Program-made: the position numbers and the translations under genes
Shown: piece after piece, positions 54,713-63,376 of the stretch
Layout: the number at the start of each line of letters is the position of its first letter
How positions within the stretch are numbered: the first letter of the stretch is position 1
Notes under the pieces: model-generated
The model's input: only the letters and a program-made list of their open reading frames with translations
Database searches by the model: none
Told to the model about the DNA's origin: nothing
Assembly (NCBI RefSeq): GCF_011764505.1
Contig: NZ_AP022839.1
Coordinates: 2,835,001 to 2,899,000 of the forward strand
Reading direction: 5' to 3'
Source of the DNA: Legionella antarctica
Lineage (GTDB): Bacteria > Pseudomonadota > Gammaproteobacteria > Legionellales > Legionellaceae
Length of the DNA: 64,000 nucleotides

Positions 54713-55776
54713 TTTTACTCTCCGATTAAACTAACTAGTATAACCGGTGCTAATGCTTGCAAAAGCCACGCCCCATATGGAGTGGTGGCATCGTGATCAC
54801 CTATTCCTGTTTTTTGGGAAAAGTGATCACGATCAGGCGATAATCGGTGATCACGATCAAGCGATAATCACTGATCACGGTAGGGCGATAATGACTGATC
54901 ACGATGGGCAGGAATACCCAGTCCACAAACTTCTTAAAAATCAGTGCCCTCATTGGGCCAATCTGCCTATAAAAACTATATTATCAAGTGGAACAGACAA
55001 TGCATTATTTCGTTTAGGTAGTGACTACGTTGTTCGTCTTCCTCGAATCGAATGGGCTCCAGGAAGTATCAATAAAAGTATTAATAAAGAATATGAGTGG
55101 ATTCCAAAAATTGCTAAACTTCTGAAAATATCGGTCTCTGAACCTGTGTTCAAAGGTAATTCTGAAGAGTTCTATCCTTGGTTTTGGACAGTGACCAAAT
55201 GGAATGAGGGACATAACCCAAATTTTGAAGAAGATAAGGAATATGAACCTCTTGCTAAAGACTTGGCTTTGTTTTTAAACGAGCTACACGAAATAAAACT
55301 AGCAAATGGCCCTTCTTCCCGCCGCGGAATCCCCCTAAAAGCAAAAGAACTCGACGAAGAGACGAAGAAAGCCATAGGAGAACTTGAAGGCGAGATTGAT
55401 GTTCAATCCTTAACTTCTTTATGGAATCAACTATCGAATATCCCCTATTGGAATAAGGAGCCTGTATGGGTTCATGGAGACTTTTTACCCGGAAATATTT
55501 TAGTTCAAAACAATCGACTTAGTGCGGTGATTGATTTTTCCGATTTAGGAATAGGTGATCCTGCTTGTGATCTGGTTATCGCTTGGAGTTTACTGAACTC
55601 ACATTCAAGAAGAATCTTTAGGGAAAATCTACAACATATTGATGCAGATACATGGGAAAGAGGTAGAGGCTGGGCTCTATCAATAGCACTTATTATGTTG
55701 CCGTATTATAAGAATTCAAATCCTGTTTTAGCAACGCTCGCAAGACGAATGCTGGAACATGTGAAAGGAAAAACTA

Positions 55777-56802
55777 ATGACTATTAAAGACACTGAATTC
55801 CAACTCAAAATAATTAAAGCAACTCGTGATGATTATCCCATTATCCAACGTATGTGGCCTTTTTATGTCTATGACATGGGGCGTTATTGCGGATTAAACA
55901 AGGGTTGGGAGTGTCCAGTAAATCCAGAATTTACTCCAGATGATTTAACATCTTATTTTATAAACCCAAGAGAAGCATTTCTCATCAAAGTGAGGGATGA
56001 ACTAGCAGGCTTTATTCTGCTCAATAAAGCAGGAACGCAAACCAACATTGATTGGAATATGGGAGAATTTTTTATCCTTGCAAAATACCAAGGGAAAGGT
56101 ATTGGGCAAGGAGTTGTTCATGAACTATGGAAAACACACCCAGGGATTTGGGAGATATCGGTAATTCCTGAGAATAAACCCGCCTTAGAGTTTTGGCGTA
56201 AAGCCATTTCTACTTTTACAGCAAGTAACTATACCGAAGAAATCAAAGCAATTAAAAAGGACTCACATCAACTAGAACGTTATATTTTAAGCTTTGATAC
56301 CCACAGCCACTCATCAATTAACAACACTGATGATGACAGCAGTTTAAAAATTTCCTTTGTTGATAGCTTAAGTGATGAGCTTGACAAGCGCATGACGGAT
56401 GGGTTCATCGCTTATGAAACAAGGCATGGAATCGATGTGAATTACAAACGCTTTTCAGTAATACTATCAAAAGAAAATAATATTGTTTGTGGCGTGATCA
56501 ATGCCTTCACTGCCTTTGCCGAAATCTATGTTGATGATATTTGGGTGGATAGTGCCTATCACGGTAGAGGGTATGGAAGAAAATTATTACAGGCTCTTGA
56601 AGATCATTTTAAAGGACAAGGATTTAATAACATCAATCTTGTGACCAGTGCTTTTCAAGCACCAGAGTTTTATAAAAAATGCGGGTTCACAGCCGAATTT
56701 ACCCGAATAAATAAAATTAATCCCCAGCTTTCAAAAACATTCTTTGTGAAATTTTTTGAAGAAGAAAACCAAACTCAAGGTTTACTTAAGCATTCAGAGT
56801 AA
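55777..56802 (+). CDS. Tandem GNAT acetyltransferase
   Basis: A 341-residue protein with two GNAT domains. The first (1-165) has GEFFILAKYQGKGIGQGVVHELW and ALEFWRKAI; the second (185-330) has IWVDSAYHGRGYGRKLLQALEDHF and FYKKCGFTAEF. Both acetyl-CoA loops are intact, unlike the degenerate first half of the double GNAT at 10.7 kb. It overlaps the APH gene by 11 bp. Role inferred: modification of an amine-containing compound together with the other enzymes of this locus. Confidence 0.87.
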   Translation: MTIKDTEFQLKIIKATRDDYPIIQRMWPFYVYDMGRYCGLNKGWECPVNPEFTPDDLTSYFINPREAFLIKVRDELAGFILLNKAGTQTNIDWNMGEFFILAKYQGKGIGQGVVHELWKTHPGIWEISVIPENKPALEFWRKAISTFTASNYTEEIKAIKKDSHQLERYILSFDTHSHSSINNTDDDSSLKISFVDSLSDELDKRMTDGFIAYETRHGIDVNYKRFSVILSKENNIVCGVINAFTAFAEIYVDDIWVDSAYHGRGYGRKLLQALEDHFKGQGFNNINLVTSAFQAPEFYKKCGFTAEFTRINKINPQLSKTFFVKFFEEENQTQGLLKHSE

Positions 56803-56840
56803 TAATTATAAATAGCAACAATGATGATTTCGGATAAAAA

Positions 56841-57469
56841 ATGATAACAATTGATCTCCTTAAAAATCACCAAGACTCAATTCCCAGACTTGCCACAATT
56901 TGGCATGAAGTTCTTGGTAAAATATGGGTACCTGATGCTCCTATTGAGCAAGTCATTCAAAAATATGACGCCCATTTAAATGACACTCAATTACCTATAA
57001 CTTTTGTGGCAACTGATGGGGAGAAGCCAGTAGGCATGTGTAGTTTAAGAGAAAATGATGGAATACGACCAGACTTAACACCTTGGCTAGGTCCACTTGT
57101 TGTATCCCCTGCCTATCAAAAGCAAGGGATAGCCCCATTGCTTATTAAGGCAACCCAACAAAAGGTAAAGGATTTGGGTTTTAAAAGAATTTATTAATCA
57201 TCATGTTGGCATGGATTCATGGAAGATCTTAAGATTTCGAAACAGTATGACTTAATCTTTATTCCAAGCGGGTCTTTTGGCTTTGGGGAGCAGCAATTAT
57301 AGAAGCAGCTCTTCAACATGGTAAAGAAAACGGCTGTACTTTTGCCACCGTCAATACTTTTGATTGGGAAGCACTTGGTTTTTATCAAAAACTTGGTTTT
57401 AAGATTGAATTTGAAAGGCATGGATTCCTCAAAGATTCAGTATTTTATTTTTTACGCAAGAATTTCTGA
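56841..57469 (+). pseudogene. GNAT gene remnant, mosaic 3' end
   Basis: The first 118 codons are a good GNAT N-terminal part up to the acetyl-CoA loop (PLVVSPAYQKQGIAPLLIKATQQKVKDLGFKRIY), then a stop at 57195-57197. The next stretch holds MEDLKISKQYDLIFIPSGSFGF, which looks like a class I SAM methyltransferase fragment, and then in another frame AAIIEAALQHGKENGCTFATVNTFDWEALGFYQKLGFKIEFERHG without its N-terminal half (about 57280-57469), the C-terminal half of a second GNAT. The pieces are joined without any IS. Confidence 0.7.
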
Positions 57470-59139
57470 TCTTCATATCTATCTTCACCTGGAAGTTTTG
57501 GTTTGAGTGTAGTTTGAAAGGGAGATGGTGAACTATGCTCTTTTCCTTGTTGGCTTTCAGTTGCCACTGGATCAACAGGACGTATTCCTTCTAAAATACG
57601 GCTTTTAAATCTTTGAGTTATTTCTTGCCCTGTTGGAGCTACTTTATTAGTTTCTGTGCTGTGCTTATGCTCTAAAGTCATCGCTCTATCTTCTAATTCA
57701 TTACCTAAATCGGAAAGATTATCTTTTCTTGTTGGCTCCATGACCCGCGTTTTTTTCAGTTCAACAGATGAATTAAGCGCAGAAAGCCGAGACGCTACAT
57801 ATTTACCAATAACAGCAGTACGTTCTTCCTCGCCTTCTTTCCATCCAGGCTCTACATTTTTAGCAAGACCAAATTTTTGAAAAAACCAATTAAAGGCATG
57901 TTCTAATTTCACTACTGGACCCACAATTAATTCAGCAAGAACATGTCCAAATCCGTGGGGAGACTTATTAAGCTCCTCGTTACCATTAGCAAGTAAAACA
58001 ACAGAAGATTTGGTTTCCATATCCATTGCAACCCACCCGCGCCACTGGTTCATGTCACCACTATGGAAAGCTGTGGTGACCTTACCCTGCTCATCTAATT
58101 GCAATCCAAAACCTAATCCCCATGCGAGGTGTTGTCTGTCTTTATCTGATACCTTCAAATCTTTAGCCCATTGATCTGTCATCAAAGATATTTGAGGCTT
58201 AAAAGCTTCATGCAATGTTTCATTTTTATGAGTATGCTCTGTAACAGAAGTTACCCCAGCAAGTTGCTCATCTGATAGACTATTAATTGGTTTATCTTCA
58301 GTTACTTCAGCGAATCTATGCTGTAGTTCCTCTAGTTTGGACTGATCTAATTTGATCTGGTGCAGAGTATTATCTAACTTATTGTAGTAAAAAAAGCCCG
58401 TTTCAGTAAGAATATATCGTGAGGTTATTGAGTCTTTTTGATTTTCATTTGTCGGATTTTCAGACATTTTTATCAGACCGCATACTTGCATCCAGGCTGA
58501 AGTTAAAAGAGCATAATCACTTGGCGTAGTATGTAGGGTATTTGCTGCATGGGATTTATCCTCAGTACTTCCTGGAGCTACAAAGCTGCTATGTGTCATA
58601 TTCAAAGGTTGAAAAATATCTGTCTTAGCAAGCTTTTCAAGTGACATGTTTTGATCTTTTTCGATGGCCTTTTGCAAATAATATAAGGCCGTATTCCCAT
58701 AAGAATAGGCTGTTCCTGGTGGAAACTCCAGTCTTGGTGCGCCATTAATAGGTATGCCTGAACTGTGAGATAAAACCATACGAGGAGTTATTTTATTTGC
58801 TTCTTCAATAAAATCTTTACTAACTTCCTTACCTAAATTATTTTTATAGAAATCTTGTATTGGTAGAATTTCTGAAATTGGGGTGTCTAAAGTAAATGGC
58901 TTGGTAAATTTTTTATCAGATATCATTTTAAGTACTAAATAGGAAAATACAGCCTTACTCAGGGATGCAGCTCCAAATTTTGTATCTGGCTCTACTTTGG
59001 CTACTGGAGTTTCAAAGTATACATCGGTTTTTCCTATTACCTCCGGTCTAATAGGCTCTCCTGGTTTAAAATATGCAATAGATACACCCGGAATTCCTCC
59101 TTTAATCATTCTCTCGTCAATTTCTTCTTTATTTTTCAT
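57445..59139 (-). CDS. Serine hydrolase of beta-lactamase fold, effector-like tail
   Basis: A 564-residue protein with a class C beta-lactamase/PBP-like domain (about 15-430). The catalytic SLSK (S59-xx-K62) lies in FGAASLSKAVFSYL; YSYGN near 148 is the YxN motif; LANGNEELN and TAFHSGDMNQW lie near the C-terminal end of the domain, where the KTG-type element would be. There is no signal peptide, unlike true beta-lactamases. The last ~110 residues are polar and charged (KKTRVMEPTRKDNLSDLGNE to EDQKFLRKK), without homology I recognise. Lack of export signal and the polar tail would fit a type IV effector or cytosolic esterase. Its 3' end overlaps the GNAT remnant by 25 bp. Confidence 0.8.
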   Translation of the reverse strand: MKNKEEIDERMIKGGIPGVSIAYFKPGEPIRPEVIGKTDVYFETPVAKVEPDTKFGAASLSKAVFSYLVLKMISDKKFTKPFTLDTPISEILPIQDFYKNNLGKEVSKDFIEEANKITPRMVLSHSSGIPINGAPRLEFPPGTAYSYGNTALYYLQKAIEKDQNMSLEKLAKTDIFQPLNMTHSSFVAPGSTEDKSHAANTLHTTPSDYALLTSAWMQVCGLIKMSENPTNENQKDSITSRYILTETGFFYYNKLDNTLHQIKLDQSKLEELQHRFAEVTEDKPINSLSDEQLAGVTSVTEHTHKNETLHEAFKPQISLMTDQWAKDLKVSDKDRQHLAWGLGFGLQLDEQGKVTTAFHSGDMNQWRGWVAMDMETKSSVVLLANGNEELNKSPHGFGHVLAELIVGPVVKLEHAFNWFFQKFGLAKNVEPGWKEGEEERTAVIGKYVASRLSALNSSVELKKTRVMEPTRKDNLSDLGNELEDRAMTLEHKHSTETNKVAPTGQEITQRFKSRILEGIRPVDPVATESQQGKEHSSPSPFQTTLKPKLPGEDRYEDQKFLRKK

Positions 59140-59290
59140 AGTGATTTTATTCGCTAGGTGCCATTAGTTTATTATATAATATTTTAGTGAGACTGATTTT
59201 GAACAACCCCACTTAATATAGGCGCGGTTTTCTGGACACAAAAAAAGGTTTTTTAAGAGCTATTCTTCTTAATACAAAGAGGAGAATAAA

Positions 59291-59575
59291 ATGTCTAAAA
59301 AGCGAGCTTATTATACGGCGGCCAAGAAGGCAAAAATAACGCTAGCTGCGATTGAGGGGAAACTCACACAAGCGCAAATTACCAGTGAATACGGTGTTCA
59401 CGCAACGCAGGTAAAAACTTGGAAGCAATCGGCCATCAAAGCCATTAACGATTTATTCTCTGGGGCTAATGAAAAAGAAGCCAAGTCCCAAGAGCAGCTT
59501 GTTGAGGCATTATATCAAGAAATTGGTCGACTTCAAGCGCAGCTATCTTGGCTAAAAAAAAAGCATGAACTTTAG
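59291..59575 (+). CDS. IS element A OrfA (copy 3)
   Basis: Identical to copy 1 OrfA. The A9 slippery run is at 59554-59562, directly before the orfB start. Confidence 0.93.
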   Translation: MSKKRAYYTAAKKAKITLAAIEGKLTQAQITSEYGVHATQVKTWKQSAIKAINDLFSGANEKEAKSQEQLVEALYQEIGRLQAQLSWLKKKHEL

Positions 59576-60410
59576 TCTGGATGAAAAGCGCGTCATGATT
59601 GATCCTCTTGCCGAGCTCACCATTCGTGAACAATGCTTGCTATTAGACTTGCCTGTTTCAAGTTATTATTATAGTGCCAAGCCCATTTCTGTCGAAGATG
59701 AAGCGCTTATGGCGCTACTTGATGAGCACTATCTGCAGTATCCATGTGAAGGTAAAATTAAGCGGGCAAGATGGCTGTCAAAAGAAGTAGGCTATCCTGT
59801 TGGTAAACGTCGAGTAAAAAAGTTGATGGAAATGATGGGGTTATCGACTGTTTACCCAAAGCCAAATACAAGCGTTCCCAATAAGGAGCATGAGGTGTTC
59901 CCTTATTTATTAAAAGAGGTGGATATCACCAAACCAAATCAGGTTTGGGCCGCAGATATCACCTACATCCGCATGAAAGGAAAGCATGTGTATTTAGTAG
60001 CTATTATGGACTGGTATAGTCGTTATGTGATTGGATGGGCTATTTCACCTACTATGGAGGCTGAATTTTGTATTGAGGCGCTTAGAAACGCTTTGCTGCA
60101 TTCGCGTTGTGAGATCTTTAACACGGATCAGGGTTCTCAATTTACCTCAAAAGATTGGATAAATACGCTAAAATCTCACCACATTTCTATCAGCATGGAT
60201 GGGCGAGGACGTTATTTAGATAATATATTTATCGAGCGATTGTGGCGTAGTGTTAAGCAAGAAAAAATCTACCGGTATGATTTTGATACAATTGAAGAGG
60301 TTGAGCTGGCCTTAACGGAGTATTTTGAGTATTATAATAACCGAAGGCTTCACCAGTCCTTTAATTATTTAACGCCCGCAGAGGTGTATTATGGCCGGAA
60401 AAGACCATAA
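59565..60410 (+). CDS. IS element A OrfB (copy 3)
   Basis: Identical to copy 1 OrfB; intact. Confidence 0.93.
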   Translation: MNFSLDEKRVMIDPLAELTIREQCLLLDLPVSSYYYSAKPISVEDEALMALLDEHYLQYPCEGKIKRARWLSKEVGYPVGKRRVKKLMEMMGLSTVYPKPNTSVPNKEHEVFPYLLKEVDITKPNQVWAADITYIRMKGKHVYLVAIMDWYSRYVIGWAISPTMEAEFCIEALRNALLHSRCEIFNTDQGSQFTSKDWINTLKSHHISISMDGRGRYLDNIFIERLWRSVKQEKIYRYDFDTIEEVELALTEYFEYYNNRRLHQSFNYLTPAEVYYGRKRP

Positions 60411-60741
60411 ACCCTAAATGAGAGCGTCATGACTTACCCACAAGGCCCACAGGCCTATACGAGAAAGTGAAGCTCTCCTGACCTGTGGACTTGTGGATAA
60501 GTCATTCTGATAGAGTTGTGGTAAAATGACCTAAGACAATTCGTAGTAGCAATCACTATTCATACGGTATTGAGTAGGTTTAAATAGGTTAATTTGAGTG
60601 AATTTTTAACTATAAATGATGGATGAATAGCTCTTATTTTTCCTTAATTTTGTTCCAGACATGCGGACCCATATCAACTTGTTACAATTTATTTACGATA
60701 TAATTTGTCAAATTCTATAAAGAACACTAGAGGCATACAGA

Positions 60742-61164
60742 ATGAGCACAGTTAATATATTGGTTGATAATAGTCCTAGTGATGAAAACAATGCTCGCAT
60801 AAGAAATGGAATATTAGATTTTAATGCTAAATACCTCCATGAAAAAGCCAGTCCATTTAGTATTTTCGCTCAAAATAATAAAAATGAGATCATAGGTGGT
60901 GCTACTATTTGGGAACATAGTGATGCATTTTACATCGACATATTATGGGTTGAGGAGAATTACAGAGAACAAGGAGTAGGCTCTCGATTACTCAATGAAC
61001 TATTTAATCAAGCAACCATTAAAAATGTAAAAAAAATCTTTGTTGATACCTATGAGTTCCAGGCCGTTGATTTTTATAAAAAACAAGGTTTTTCCGTAAT
61101 TGGACGACTTGAAGACTATTTATTAGGGCATGACAGAATTTATTTAAGAAAAAACTTAGGTTAA
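60742..61164 (+). CDS. GNAT-family acetyltransferase
   Basis: A 140-residue single-domain GNAT. Visible are IIGGATIWEHSDAFYIDILWVEENYREQGVGSRLLNELF (beta 4 and the acetyl-CoA loop) and VDFYKKQGFSVIGRL. The length and the GGAT/WEHSDAFYIDILWV pattern are like the histone-acetyltransferase HPA2-type or streptothricin acetyltransferase-like small GNATs, but the substrate is unknown. It lies isolated between two element A copies. Confidence 0.85.
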   Translation: MSTVNILVDNSPSDENNARIRNGILDFNAKYLHEKASPFSIFAQNNKNEIIGGATIWEHSDAFYIDILWVEENYREQGVGSRLLNELFNQATIKNVKKIFVDTYEFQAVDFYKKQGFSVIGRLEDYLLGHDRIYLRKNLG

Positions 61165-61399
61165 TTAAAAAAATTATTTCTCTGCAATTCAGTAATATGA
61201 TTAATCAAATCAACTACTCTATTATTATCCAATTTGATAGCGGGATCAGGATTTAATTATGCAAAGAAAATCAATTGGGTCAGACTCGATTGATTATTGA
61301 TACCTCAAATTGTTAACTTTTTGTAAAAAAATTTAAAACTCAAAAATGACACCCCCTGAATTGTGTAAAATAATAACAATTATAATTTAAGGGCTAATG
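61165..61399. other. Short intergenic region
   Basis: About 235 bp of AT-rich DNA between the GNAT gene and element A copy 4; no feature recognised. Confidence 0.5.
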
Positions 61400-62433
61400 T
61401 AATATAGGCGCGGTTTTCTGGACACAAAAAAAGGTTTTTTAAGAGCTATTCTTCTTAATACAAAGAGGAGAATAAAATGTCTAAAAAGCGAGCTTATTAT
61501 ACGGCGGCCAAGAAGGCAAAAATAACGCTAGCTGCGATTGAGGGGAAACTCACACAAGCGCAAATTACCAGTGAATACGGTGTTCACGCAACGCAGGTAA
61601 AAACTTGGAAGCAATCGGCCATCAAAGCCATTAACGATTTATTCTCTGGGGCTAATGAAAAAGAAGCCAAGTCCCAAGAGCAGCTTGTTGAGGCATTATA
61701 TCAAGAAATTGGTCGACTTCAAGCGCAGCTATCTTGGCTAAAAAAAAAGCATGAACTTTAGTCTGGATGAAAAGCGCGTCATGATTGATCCTCTTGCCGA
61801 GCTCACCATTCGTGAACAATGCTTGCTATTAGACTTGCCTGTTTCAAGTTATTATTATAGTGCCAAGCCCATTTCTGTCGAAGATGAAGCGCTTATGGCG
61901 CTACTTGATGAGCACTATCTGCAGTATCCATGTGAAGGTAAAATTAAGCGGGCAAGATGGCTGTCAAAAGAAGTAGGCTATCCTGTTGGTAAACGTCGAG
62001 TAAAAAAGTTGATGGAAATGATGGGGTTATCGACTGTTTACCCAAAGCCAAATACAAGCGTTCCCAATAAGGAGCATGAGGTGTTCCCTTATTTATTAAA
62101 AGAGGTGGATATCACCAAACCAAATCAGGTTTGGGCCGCAGATATCACCTACATCCGCATGAAAGGAAAGCATGTGTATTTAGTAGCTATTATGGACTGG
62201 TATAGTCGTTATGTGATTGGATGGGCTATTTCACCTACTATGGAGGCTGAATTTTGTATTGAGGCGCTTAGAAACGCTTTGCTGCATTCGCGTTGTGAGA
62301 TCTTTAACACGGATCAGGGTTCTCAATTTACCTCAAAAGATTGGATAAATACGCTAAAATCTCACCACATTTCTATCAGCATGGATGGGCGAGGACGTTA
62401 TTTAGATAATATATTTATCGAGCGATTGTGGCG
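61400..62433 (+). mobile_element. IS3-family element A, copy 4, truncated
   Basis: Only the first 1034 bp of the 1463-bp element. Identity to copy 3 stops at 62433 inside orfB, where the sequence changes directly to the methyltransferase remnant. The right inverted repeat is missing, so this copy is immobile unless complemented by recombination. Confidence 0.96.
61477..61761 (+). CDS. IS element A OrfA (copy 4)
   Basis: Identical to copy 1 OrfA; intact. Confidence 0.92.
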   Translation: MSKKRAYYTAAKKAKITLAAIEGKLTQAQITSEYGVHATQVKTWKQSAIKAINDLFSGANEKEAKSQEQLVEALYQEIGRLQAQLSWLKKKHEL

Positions 62434-62458
62434 GATCAATGATTTTGTCATACACTAA
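61751..62458 (+). pseudogene. IS element A OrfB, 3' truncated (copy 4)
   Basis: Matches OrfB up to IFIERLWR, which includes the catalytic Glu, then runs into foreign codons (INDFVIH) and stops at 62458: 235 residues instead of 281. The lost C-terminus makes activity unlikely. Confidence 0.93.
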
Positions 62459-62899
62459 TAATTCGGTTGCCTCTACATGGAAACACCCGAATTGCCCAGG
62501 ATCGATTTTAAGATCTGCATAGAGGCAATTTTCAACAGAAATACCAGGTAAAATAATTGTTTCAATCGAATTTTTTTGAGCTGCAATTATAGCTTGTAAA
62601 CCTGGGTCTGCGAAAATTGTAGGATGTCCATAAAGTACTACAGTGATGAAATTATAAGTTCCCAAGTCAGTAAGAATTTTATCTCTTATTTTGTCATAGG
62701 AATTCTGCCGATCAATTTCAGAAAAATATATCGGCTCAAGAGATTCTGACAATTTAGAATAGCGCTCTATCCATTGTTTGGTAACAGGTTCGTTAACTAA
62801 GTATAAAACTTTATCTGCACTGGTAGTATACGTCTTAAATTCAGTTGTAAAATGGGATATAGATTTAATACCTGAACCAACTAAAGCTAATTTCTTAAT
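62434..62899 (-). pseudogene. Borosin-type peptide N-methyltransferase, 3' truncated
   Basis: Tetrapyrrole-methylase-fold SAM methyltransferase resembling split-borosin enzymes that methylate backbone amides of a separate precursor. The reading frame can be followed from an ATT codon at 62899 (KKLALVGSGIKSISHF), 6 nt after AAAGGA; no ATG is available. Conserved borosin features: RQNSY (R64-xxx-Y68), LYGHPTIFADPGLQ (Tyr90), LPGISVENCLYADLKIDPGQ, and FHVEATELLVYD. After IIDP (codon ~156 of about 260) the frame passes into IS element A copy 4. The gene is therefore broken, and the ATT start may be original or a second lesion. The precursor gene lies 14 bp upstream. Confidence 0.78.
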
Positions 62900-62913
62900 G
62901 ATAAATCCTTTTA

Positions 62914-63096
62914 CTATTTAACCACTCTGGACATATCAGCAAATTGTTCAGAACTATTGGATAAGGCCGCTCTTATTTTTTGATTGTTTTTAGCCTTAAA
63001 TGTCTCAAGCAGGCCGATCGATTGGAGAATGTTATCTTTGTTACTGGAGAATATGGCTTGTTTAGCCAAGTTTTCGAATTTAATCAAGACGCTCAT
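62914..63096 (-). CDS. Putative split-borosin precursor peptide
   Basis: A 60-residue peptide gene ending 14 bp before the methyltransferase on the same strand, with AAGGGTG before its ATG. Predicted mostly helical: IKFENLAKQAIFSSNKDNILQ, then GLLETFKAKNNQKIRAAL, then a short tail SNSSEQFADMSRVVK. That layout (short helical binding domain and C-terminal core beside the methylase gene) is what split borosin precursors show; direct sequence similarity to known precursors is weak. The core would be within the last ~12 residues. The role is inferred from context. Confidence 0.6.
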   Translation of the reverse strand: MSVLIKFENLAKQAIFSSNKDNILQSIGLLETFKAKNNQKIRAALSNSSEQFADMSRVVK

Positions 63097-63376
63097 AATT
63101 CACCCTTGTATGGCATATTATGGAAGAGTATAAGTAATATAGAATAAAAAAACCATAGGTAAAAGTAGAAGTGTTATTACCTTACATGAATATTTATGAC
63201 TTCTTATGTTCACTTATTAACTGTTTTATACAGGACTTACGAAAAACCTCTTGCTTAGGTAAATAGATCAATCAAACAGGAGAAATTTCTCAAGTAGCTG
63301 AGGTCGATTAGATGATTTAAAATGGAATGATAGTTTACTATGATGAGCAATATTTTTTACCTGATAGAGACTAGCC
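63097..63376. other. Intergenic region before IS701-type transposase
   Basis: About 280 bp with the presumed promoter of the borosin pair (minus) and the left end of the IS701-type element. No clear terminal repeat could be fixed because the other end lies outside the window. Confidence 0.45.

Larger units (their letters stand above)
52290..54920 (-). mobile_element. IS21-family element
   Basis: 2631 bp, ends TGGGTATTCCTGC inverted, flanked by the 5-bp duplication GTCCA (52285-52289, 54921-54925). Both termini carry several GTGATCAC-type palindromes spaced about 30 bp apart (three left, five right), the multiple transposase-binding sites typical of IS21. Genes istA and istB are on the minus strand. 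Confidence 0.97.
52240..55787 (+). pseudogene. Second APH-family kinase, split by IS21
   Basis: The native ATG is at 52240 (MAKMHENELEIDEGLVH) with the frame interrupted after 50 bp by the IS21 element; it resumes at 54926 with KLLKNQCPHWANLPIKTILSSGTDNALFRLG. The kinase core is intact: VWVHGDFLPGNILVQ and VIDFSDLGIGDPACDLVIAW. The rejoined protein would be about 304 residues. In the present DNA an open frame also enters from the IS21 end (ATG 54747), giving a possible 346-residue chimera with an Asp/His-rich leader. Overlaps the following GNAT gene by 11 bp. Confidence 0.88.
59214..60676 (+). mobile_element. IS3-family element A, copy 3
   Basis: Full 1463-bp copy in plus orientation with the 3-bp duplication ACT (59211-59213, 60677-60679). 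Confidence 0.98.
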
